A stretch of DNA of 12,253 nucleotides from Chrysochromulina parva (lineage: Eukaryota > Haptophyta > Prymnesiales > Chrysochromulinaceae), in the NCBI GenBank assembly GCA_002887195.1, contig PJAB01001781.1, positions 1 to 12,253 on the forward strand. The letters run 5' to 3'. The notes under the pieces were generated by a model. That model made no database searches. It saw only the letters and a program-made list of their open reading frames with translations, and was not told where the DNA came from. Below, in pieces: positions 1 through 9,300 of this stretch. How positions within the stretch are numbered: the first letter of the stretch is position 1; each line of letters opens with the position of its first letter. The position numbers were made by a program, and so were the translations under genes.

Positions 1-68
1 CCCCCCCCCCCCCCCCCCCCCCCCCAACTCCGCCACCAGCACCCGCCCTCCCACTGTTGCGCCTCTGA

Positions 69-326
69 CCGCCGCTCCGACCTCCGCCCCCCCGCCCGCC
101 GCCCCCCCCACCCCCCCCGCCGCCACCACCCTCACCACCTCCACCCCCACCTCCTCCCTCACCGCCGCCCCCATCGCCGCCGCCTCCATCGCCGCCGCCA
201 GAGCCACCGCCGTCGCCTCCCCCACCCACGCCTCCACCACCCTCCCCGCCTCCATCTCCTCCCCCCCCATCGCCACCTCCTCCGTCGCCACCTCCTCCCA
301 GCCCACCGCCACCATATCCGCCAGAG
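69..326 (+). other. N-terminal proline-rich tract, left of the first Met
   Basis: Read in the frame of the giant gene, this stretch is almost pure Pro with scattered Ser, Arg and Tyr (PPPSPPP-type blocks) and then runs without a stop into Glu-Thr-Phe-Ile-Leu-Thr-Tyr and M369. It resembles the hydroxyproline-rich spacers of algal cell-wall and cell-surface proteins. The opposite strand is also open here and encodes a Gly/Arg/Trp-rich shadow, which I discount. Confidence 0.65.
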
Positions 327-3300
327 ACCTTCATCCTCACGTACGTCGTCAACTTTGATCCCAACGCAATGCAGTCTCGGACTGCGAGTCAAGTCTCGTC
401 AACACTCGCAAACGCCATCGCCGCAGCCTCCGGCGCCAGCCAGGACAACTCTGTGTCGATCGCACTCACCACTCGCTATGACCTGTCCGGCGTCTCCGTG
501 TCAACGGCGCAGATGGTGGTGGCTCTCAACAACCAAGTGTGCGTCAATGCCGGACGTAGCACGTGCAGCGTGGCTCCGTTCACCAACCCCTCGCCACCAG
601 CAATGCCAGGCGAATTCGGGCGCCGCCAGCTGCAGTGGGGCGCCGCCAGCTTTCGAGTGACCACGGACCTGCAGGCGGCGGATTCGCTCGGCGGCATCCC
701 TCTCGACTTGGGCGCCCTGGCGGTGGCTGTCGGGCAGAATTCGTACGATATGCAGTCCATCCGGACGGTCGAGGCGACTGCGGCGAGGGTGGAGGCAACG
801 GTGCTTGGACACGTCTCCGCGTCCTCTCCCCTGCTCGATGGTAGCATGGCGCAGGATTCGATCGCTGCCCGCGCCGGGGCGGCGCTTGGCCTCTCGAGCA
901 GTCAGATTACAGTCGACCCTCCACTGGTGATCACGCCGCCGCTACCACCCCCGCCCCCGCCGCCGATGCCGCCTATGCCGCCGCCGCTCAGGGCTCCGCC
1001 CACTTCACCTCCCTATCCAAAGCGGCCGCCGCCTCTGCCGAGATCACCGCCAAGAAGGCCGCCGCCGCTGCCGCCCGCGCCCGCTGGCGGCTACGATCCG
1101 CCGCCGCCGAGCCCTCCGCCGCTGCCCATGCATCCACCAAGCCTACCGCCAGCTGGACCTACGCACCCGCCACCGCCTCCAATGGTGCCGCCCCCCATGT
1201 CGCCCTCGCCAAAGCGGCCGCCTCCCTTGAGCCCACCGCCCCCGAGGTCGCCGCCGCCGCCAAACCGTCCGAACCCACCTTCGCTCCCGCCGCTCTTCTG
1301 CCATCCTATCTACGGCCGTGGCGACTGCTCCGAGAACAACTTTTGCGCCCGCGCCGACGGGCGCGGCGTCTGTCGGAATGGCCGTTGCATCTGCTCCGCC
1401 GGCTTTGGTGGCCATGGGTGCGAGCTTGAGGCGCGCTGTCATTTCTGGGATGCGAGTCTCGTTCGATGGAGCGACCATGGAATACACACCCTCCACGCGG
1501 CCAGCTCGGAGAATGGCCCCTCGGCTGTCGTACGCTGCGCTGTCGACCGTTTCCCGACGGCGCCCACGGAGTACGCGGCCATCTGGTCGAGCGCGGCCAT
1601 TCCGGCTGCCCCGCCGAGCGCGCCACCCTTTGTCGCCTCCTCCTTTGCACTCACCGTGCTCGGCATGGACTCGAACCCGGTGTTCGAGAGCGTCGTGTGG
1701 ATCCTGCTGCTCGACATCCTCACGCTCCTGCTCGCCTGGAAGCTCGCCGCCGTCACACGCCACCCAGCCAAGGGCATCATCGGCTGGTGGCCCATCTTTG
1801 CCGATGGCGGCCGTTTCGGAGAGCCTCTTCCCAAGCCACCATCAGCCCCGCCACTGCCACCGCTCGAGGGCATTCAGGAGCGACTGCGGCCGCGTGGGCC
1901 GATTGCCAAATTGGGGACGGTCCTCGCGCTGCGCAACCGAGTGCAACCGACGCCCGCCCCATCCGCTGAGGCGGCTCCCCCGCCCCCTGGGGGAATCCAA
2001 GAGCGCCTTCGCTTCCCCTCAAAGAAGACTCTTAAGTCGGCGGTGCCGTCCCAAACGACGACGGCGACAGCCCGAACGACGGCTCTGGCGACGCAGCACG
2101 CGTCACGGCCCGAGCCTGAGCCGAAGCCCGAGCCCGATGCCGATCTTTTGGCTGCGGAGGCTGCGCTCGCTACGGCAGCTGCGGCGGCGGCGGCGGCTGA
2201 GGCGGCGGCTCTCGCACTAGAGAGGGCGGCCGCGAACGAGCAGGCCGAGAATGAGCGCAAGGCTGCCGAGGAGCTCGCGGCTGCCGAGGCGGCGGCCGTG
2301 GCGTCTGAAGCCGAGGCGAACGCGGCGACCGAAGCCGCCTTGGAGGCGGAGGTGGCCCAGGAGGCGGCCGCGCAAGAAGCCGACACAGCCGAAGCCGCGG
2401 CGAATGAGGCCGCGTCGGCCGCACGCAGGCGCTTCGGTGCGGTCATGCAGTCGGCAGCAATTGCGAATCTGCTACAGGCGCAGGCGAGCGTCGCGACAGA
2501 GAAGCGGCTGGCCGTGGAGCGAGCAAGGCAGGAGGCAGACAAGAAAGCGGCCGTCGCTGAGGCAGCGCTTGAGCGCCACAGGGAGGCAGCTGGCGCGGCG
2601 GCCCGCGCCAAGCTCAAGGCTCGTACCAAGACAGCAGCCATCTCGACTCATCTCCAGTCGAAAGCCCTCGAGGCCGCCGAGGCCCGCGCTGTAGCGGAGG
2701 CGGCGGCCTTGGCCTTGGCAACGGCGCAAGCGGAGCTCGCACGGAAACGGGCGGCCGCGGCTTCGGCCGGGCGCGCTAAGCTCGGCGTAGGTGTCAAGGT
2801 CGGAACGTTTGCGTACGCTCTCCAGATCAAGGGCCAGGCTGCGGCCGAGGCAAGGGCCGTTGCCGAGGCGATCGCTGCGCTTGAGGAGAAGGCCGCTGCT
2901 GAGGAGGCGGCGCGGATCGCTGAGTCGGCCGCTGCCGGGCGGCGGCAGCTCGGGGCCTTCACCCAGCTCAAGTCCTTTGGTAGCCAGCTCAAGTCCAAGG
3001 CCGAGGAGGCGGCCGAAGCTCAGGCGCGACGTGTCGCCGAAGAGCTCGCAGCCTCTGAGGCGGCCGCTGCAGCGGCCGCGGCGGCGGAGGAACGTCGGGC
3101 TGCGTCGGCTGCAGCCGGCGTGCTGCAGCTCGGGGTGGCCACCAAGGTCAAGGCCTTTGGCGCAAAGCTCAAGGCCAACGCTGAGGAGACTTTGAGCGTA
3201 CGCGAGGCTGAGGCGGCGGCTGCTGCCGAGGCGGCACGGATCGCCGCAGAGGTGGCCGCCGCGGCCGAAACGGCCCTCGCCTCTGCAAAGTCCAAGATTG

Positions 3301-6300
3301 GCGCAGCGACCAGCTCCATCTCTCTCCTACGGATGGTCAAAGTCAAGTCGGATGCCGCGGCGGTTGCGCGGGCTGAGCAGGCGGAGAGGGAAGCCGAGGC
3401 GAAGCGAAAGGAGGAAGCTGCAGCTGCCGCTCGCGCCGCGGCTGCAGAGGAGGCGGCGGAAGCCGAGAAGGTCCGTCGCCAAGAAGCGGCACGCACCAAG
3501 CTCGGCTCCTCGATCAAGACAGTTGGCAGGTCGAACTGGATCGCCAGTATACTCGAGGAGAATGTAGATGAGGCCGTCGAGCTACGCGCCGAGGCCGCGC
3601 TGTTTGCTGCACAGGCAGCGGCAGCTGAGGCGGCAGAGGCAGTGGCCGCGGCCGAGCAGGCGGAGCAAGCTTTGGCATCAGCGAAGCTCAAGGTGGGTGC
3701 CGTCGGTCAAAGCGTCTCGGTGATGAAAATGTTGCAAGAGAAGGCCGACGCCGCGGCGGCAGCGCGCGTAGCCGCGGAGGCGGCGGCTCGGGAGGCCGCG
3801 GAGGCGGAGGCGGAGGCTGAAGCCGCGGCTGCAGAGGAGGCGGCGGAAACCGAGAGGGTCCGTCGCCAAGAGGCGGCACGCGCCTTAGCACGCGCCAAGC
3901 TCGGCTCATCGATCAAGGCAGTTGGCAGGTCGGCTTCCATCGCCAACATGTTCGAGGAGAATGCGGATGATGCCATCGAGCGGCGCGCGGAGGCGGCCCT
4001 TGCTGCAGCTGAGGCGGCAGCAGAGGAGGCCCGCACCGCCGCAGAGGCTGCCGCGGCGGCGGAGGCGGCGCTCGCCTCAGCAAAATCGAAGCTCGGCGCT
4101 GGCGTCCAGTCGGTGACCGTGATGAAGTTCTTGCAGACCAAGGCCGACACTGCCGCTGAGCTACGCGCGGTAGCAGAGGCGGCCAGCGAGGCTGAGACGA
4201 TCGCGGCGGCCGAGGCGGCCGAAGCAGAGACGGCGCGCCGAGTGGAGGCGGCCAAGTCTGCCAAGGCAAAGCTCTCGTCCACGATGCGCGCCAGCTCGGT
4301 GGCGAGGCTCCTGAAGTCAGAGGCAGAGGCGTCCGCGGAGGCTCAGGCAACCGAGGCTGCGGCTGCGGTTGATGCCGCGGCTGCCGAGGCTCGGGCGTTG
4401 CTTGAGGTCGCGGTGGCCGCGGAAGAGGCGGCTGAGGTGGCCATTCGCAGGTTTGGAACGGCTACCAATTCAGTGTCGGTGATGAAGCTGCTGCAGTCCA
4501 AGGCGGATGCGGCGCGGGAAGCTCGGCAGGCCGCCGAGGCGGCCGCTGCCGCCGAGCACAGTGCTGTGCAGCAGGCAGCCGCGGCGGAGGCGGCGCGGCG
4601 CAAGATGGCGGCGGCCGGACGTGCCAAGGTCAGTCTGGTCAGCCGGGCGGGGATGATCGGCAACATGCTAAAGAAGAAGGGCCAGGCCGCGGCCGATGCG
4701 CGCGAGGCGGCCGAGATGGCGAAAGCAGCCGAAGAAGCAGCCGCAGCCGAGGCCGAGGCGATGGCCGCAGGGGCGGCAGCGGCGGCAGCGGCGGCCGCTG
4801 AGGCGGTCTTGGCCGCCGCCGCCGTGCGGGAAAAAGCGTCCGCCGCCGCACGACTTCGATTCGCCGCCTCGGCGAAGACGATGTCCATCTCCAATATGAT
4901 GAAGGCCGGTGGGCGACGGGTTGCAGATGCGCGTGCCGCTGCCGAGGAGGAGCAAGCAGCCAAGGTGGCGACCGAGGCCGCCGAGGCCGCCGAGGCTGCC
5001 TCAGTCGAGGCAGCACGTGCGGCTGCCGAGGCAGCGCTGCGACATCAGGCGCTCGCGGCCGAGGTGGCCGAGAAGGCGGCGGCAGTTGCGGCGGCCAACG
5101 AGGAGAAGGCGCTGGTCGAGGCGGCCGAGAAGGCCATCGAGATCGAGGTGGCCGTAAGGGGCGACACAGCTGACGATCTTGAGGCAGCAGCGGCAGTGGC
5201 CGAGGAGGCAGCGGCCGTGGAGGCGGCAGCAGCGGAGGCGGCAGCAGCGGCGGCGGCTGAGAAGGCAGCGGCCGAGAAGGCGGCTGCGGAGGAGAAGATT
5301 AATTGGAAGGAGAAGGATGAGAAGGCGGTGCTTGAAGAGATGCGAGAGCGCGACGAGCAGCGCATCGCTCGTCGGGCTGAGGCCAAGGCGGCCGAGAACG
5401 AGGCGGTCCAGGCGGCATTGGCCGCGGCGGCAGAGCGGCGTGCAGCCAAGGCAGCGGCGCAAGCGGAGGCGAAGGCTGAGGAAGCACGACGGATCCGCGC
5501 GATCGTCGCTGCGAAGCAAGGCGGTCAGCTGTGGGCGAGTCAGGCGGGCGCCCACGCCAGATCCACAGACAAGGCAGCAGAACAGGAAGCAGAGGCTGAG
5601 AAGGCGGCAGCTGAGAAGGCAGCGGTCGAGAAGGCAAAGGAGGAGGAGCAGGCCGCTGCCAAGAAAACGCTGCCGAGCAGTCCGACGAGCCCGAAGCCGC
5701 CGCTCACGTCCCCCGGAAGCCCAGCGAATCCGCGCGTCTTCCTTGCTCAGGAGCGGCTGTCTGGCCGGCCAGTGTCCGCCAAGCACAAGACGTCCGTCCA
5801 CTTCGGCGAAGGCATCGACAAGTCGGATGCGGGGCTGGAGGCGGCCTTTGCCAAGATCGACATAGACAAGAGCGGCAAAATCGACGCCGACGAGATGAAG
5901 GGGTACATCCTGAGCACGTACGAGAATGGCCTCGACGACAAGACCATCGACGAAATGATGACGGCGGCAGACATTGACAAGGACGGCAAGGTCACTTTAG
6001 CCGAGTTCATGGTCATCATGCGTGCCGGGCCCAGCGGGGGCTTCACATTTGCATCGGCCAACGGCCAACCCCTCCGCCTGCGCGTGGGTCCGCCTGAGCC
6101 GCGTATCGCGCAGATGGCGGCTGTGCGGCTTCGCACCTTGAACGCGCTCGGCACGTCGTCCGTCGGGGAAAGCCCTGGACAGTTGGGATGGGGATCGTCG
6201 GTATCTCGGGGCGTGGTGACACTGTCTGATTTAGCCGCAGAGCCAGACGGCGGCAGCACGCGCCCGCAGACGGCCCTCACCGCTACGGGCATCTCATTCA

Positions 6301-9300
6301 CCCTCGGCGCCTCTCGTCCGAGCACCGCTGTGGAAGAGACGCCACACGCCGCAAGGAATGCCGCCGCCGCGCTGCGCCGTGCAGAGTTGCGGCAGCGCTC
6401 TCACGCCGCCGTCAACGACCCATCGCTCGAGGCGCTCGTGGCGCCCGCACCGGCCGTGTGTAACAGCAGCGGGCGGCGGAAATCGGCCGACTCGTTTGCA
6501 TCCTGCGCTGCCTCGGTGGGCTCCAATGGACAGATGGACTACACGGCGACGGATGTGAGCGGATTCCCCGAGCAAAGCAGCAGACGGGCGTCACAAGATG
6601 ACCTCCCGCAGATGTATGATACGTTCACGACGGCTGGGCAGTTCCCCTCGCGCCCGACAACCTCAGGCAGCCTCGGGATGGTCTCGGAGATCGGCGGCAG
6701 CCTGCCGACGACCACAGCGCTGGCAAGCACTGGCGCTGTATCGGGCATGGTTGCGGAGGCGCGTATCCGCCGGCCTCGCCGCTTTGACATCTCCTCCGGA
6801 GTACGCGCCGCCTTCTCTTTCGAGAGCTCGCCGGAGATTGCGAGTCGGCTGCCGGCGCGCGGCCGTGGACTGGCCCCCGAAGCCAACGAGATGGGTGGCG
6901 CACGGCCGGGCACGGCGGACTCAAAGGGTGAGCTGGCGGCCGGGATGGTGGCCGAGGAGCGCTTGCGCCGACGGCCCGGCTCGACGCGCCCCACAGCCTC
7001 GGCGCTGCGTCCTGTGCGCGCTCTCACGGGGGACATCAACCGCGCCACGGGTGACGTTCGCCGTGCTGCGGAGCGCCCTCTAAGCCAAGGAAACGTGCTC
7101 GGGCAGTCGCAGATCCCCCAGGAGAGAGTCCGCTGGGTGGGCGGCGGTGAGCGTAACAGTGAGCGGCTCTCCTCGCGCACGCCGCTGTCGCAGCTGCTCG
7201 CCTCAGGCATTGCGAACACGATAGGCGCTCTCTCCCTCAGCGGCTACATGCGGCCCTCCACCGCGCCAGGCGTGCTGCCCTCGACGTCTGAAGAGACCAT
7301 CTTGGCCGCTCCAGGTGAGGCGGCGGCGACAGCAGCGGGTCCAGCGGCATCACATCAGCAGCCGTCCTTGATGGTCGTCTCCGAGGATGGTCTCGAGTCA
7401 TTCACGCTGCCGGCCTCTTTTGCGCCACCGACACGAGCAAACGCCCAGCCACCGCCCGTTCCGTCGACGTTGCTCGGGCTCCCCCCTGTACTGTCACCAC
7501 CGCCCTCGCCACCTGCGCGTGTGATGCCCAGCCGGCCTGGCAGCGGCTCCACCAGCCGGCCTGGCAGCGGCGGCAGCCGCTCGCGCATGGAGGAGGAGGC
7601 GCTTGCGGCGCTGCATCAGTGCTCGCCAAGCACGGCAACGCTGCTGCCTGCGCTGCTCACAGCGCTTCGCGAGAGCAGCAGCACTCGAGCATTCGTCTTC
7701 GAGGAGGACCAGGCCGCAGCGCTACGCCAGCTTACGCAGCTCGTGAGCGAGAGCTCCGACCAGGAGGCGATCGCACTGTGCGAGTACCTGCGCGCCGCAG
7801 GCGGCGTGCAGCTCATCGCCGGGCTTCTCGGTAGCCATGTGCCGTCGACCCACCAGATGGCGATCGCGCTCGTGGGCAATCTCGCATCCGTTGCAGTCGA
7901 CCCTAACGCTGAGAAGACAAAGGTGCTGCTCAAGACGGCGGGCGCCTTCGGTCTGCTGCTGCCGCACATCTTCTCTGAAGAGCAAACGACGCTCGTTAGC
8001 GCACTGAGCGCCGTGCAGATCCTGTGCACCGAGATCGCGTACGTTGAGCAGCTGCAGCAGGCGGGTGGGCTCGAGCGACTGCAGGCGATCCTCCAGCTGA
8101 ACGACCAGCAGCTCGAGCCGTTTGCACGCGGCTGCCTGGTCAACGTGACGCAGGCCAGGGCAGCGAATCAAGGCACCTTTGGCTATGCGATGGGCGTCTT
8201 GAGCAACGTCTTGGGCGGTGGGAGCGCGGCGCAGGTCCTGCCGCCGGCCAGGGCGTCGGCGCCAACTGCGGCGCCGGCGCCAAGCGAGCTGCGCGCGATG
8301 AAGGCGGAGCTGGAGGTGCTCGAGGCGCAAGGTGAGGCGCTCGGCAAGCTCGAGGACGACGAGCTCGAAGACGACCTTGACGACGAGGACGAGGACGAGG
8401 GCATCAATGAGCTCTGGGACCCAGAAGGCGTGCATGCAGCCAAGCTCATGGCGCTCGCGGAAAAGGGAGTACGGACAGGCCGGTTCATCAAGAAGGTGCG
8501 CCACAAGGGGCGAGATCGTGACGTGAGCGCGCTCAAGGTGCAGGCGTGCTATCGCGGACACTTGGCGCGCAGGACAGTGCTCCCGAAGGCCCTCGCGTAC
8601 CCCTCCGCCCCGCCCCCGCGCCAGGGGGCCATCGTGTGCAAAGCTCCCGAACTGACCACTCCTGACAAAGAGGCGTGGCGCGCGTGGCCAGAGGTCAAGC
8701 TTGAGATCTCCACCAAAGCTGGAGAGCGGCTCGGCTGGGATCTGGCGGCCGCCACGACGGGTGGCGTCGAGGTGCGTACAAACACGATCGGCGTCAACGC
8801 TGGAAGCCGCCTCCTGAGCATCAACGGCCAGAATGTGCGACGGTCCGCCCCCCAAGAGGTCGCAGTGATGCTTCTCGAGGCCGATGGCCTTGTGGAGCTG
8901 CACTTTGCCATCGCCACGCCTTCGAGGTGGTCGACTTTCAAGGGCAGCATTCTGACGTGGCTCAGCAGCAGCGGCTCACCCTCCCCTGTGCTGCCAGCCA
9001 CCGGCAGCCGCCAAAGCGGTGACACAGGTAGCAGGTCGAAGTGGGCGGGCGGCCTCGGCACGCTCACCAACAAGGCGCGCCGCCCCGTCAAGGTCACGGA
9101 GCTTGCATGGGACGACCGCTCGGCTCGTGAGATCGTGCTCGGCTGGCTTCGCGAGCACACGCTCTACTGCGCGGTGGCTTCTTTCCTCTTTGGCGACGGT
9201 CCGAAAATGCCAACGGGTGCGCAGGCGTGCCAGCTGCTCTGGACGACTGCGCTCGGGCTCCTCTACATCGTGTGCATGCAACTTCGCTACTCGTGGCTCG

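Larger units (their letters stand above)
2142..5666 (+). other. Ala/Glu-rich coiled-coil rod of about 1,175 residues
   Basis: Residues 592-1766 are a nearly uninterrupted helix-forming sequence of Ala, Glu, Lys, Arg and Gln with no proline. The first two thirds consist of tandem repeats, described in the next entry. The last third (from about nt 5090) is a non-repetitive charged helix that includes KINWKEKDEK and ends at a Ser/Pro turn. A single straight helix or coiled coil of this length would reach more than 150 nm. Its place directly after TM1 and a short linker suggests a cytosolic spacer or scaffold arm. The Ala-rich sequence creates long open frames on other frames and strands, which are not genes. 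Confidence 0.8.

Noticed and set aside
159..392. Minus-strand Gly/Arg/Trp-rich frame
   Set aside because: It is the antisense of the proline-coding CCN tract; its composition follows mechanically from that.
618..651. 14-bp repeat GGGCGCCGCCAGCT, two copies 20 bp apart
   Set aside because: The copies are read in different frames and lie in a plausible coding stretch; probably chance in GC-rich DNA.
1874..4963. Long minus-strand Ala/Ser-rich and plus-strand Arg/Pro-rich frames over the coil
   Set aside because: GCC/GCG/GAG-rich alanine and glutamate codons leave other frames free of stops. They have no start context and no fold-like pattern, and the sense frame is clearly coding.
2142..5666. 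Bacterial TolA/IgA-protease-like or ice-binding Ala-rich protein
   Set aside because: The composition is similar, but the coil is embedded in one frame with EGF, EF-hand, ARM, IQ and PDZ modules, so it is a spacer in a eukaryotic receptor.
7722..8903. 393-codon minus-strand frame opposite the ARM/IQ/PDZ region
   Set aside because: The sense strand has recognisable ARM, IQ and PDZ motifs; the antisense product shows His/Arg/Leu-rich shadow composition without a motif.
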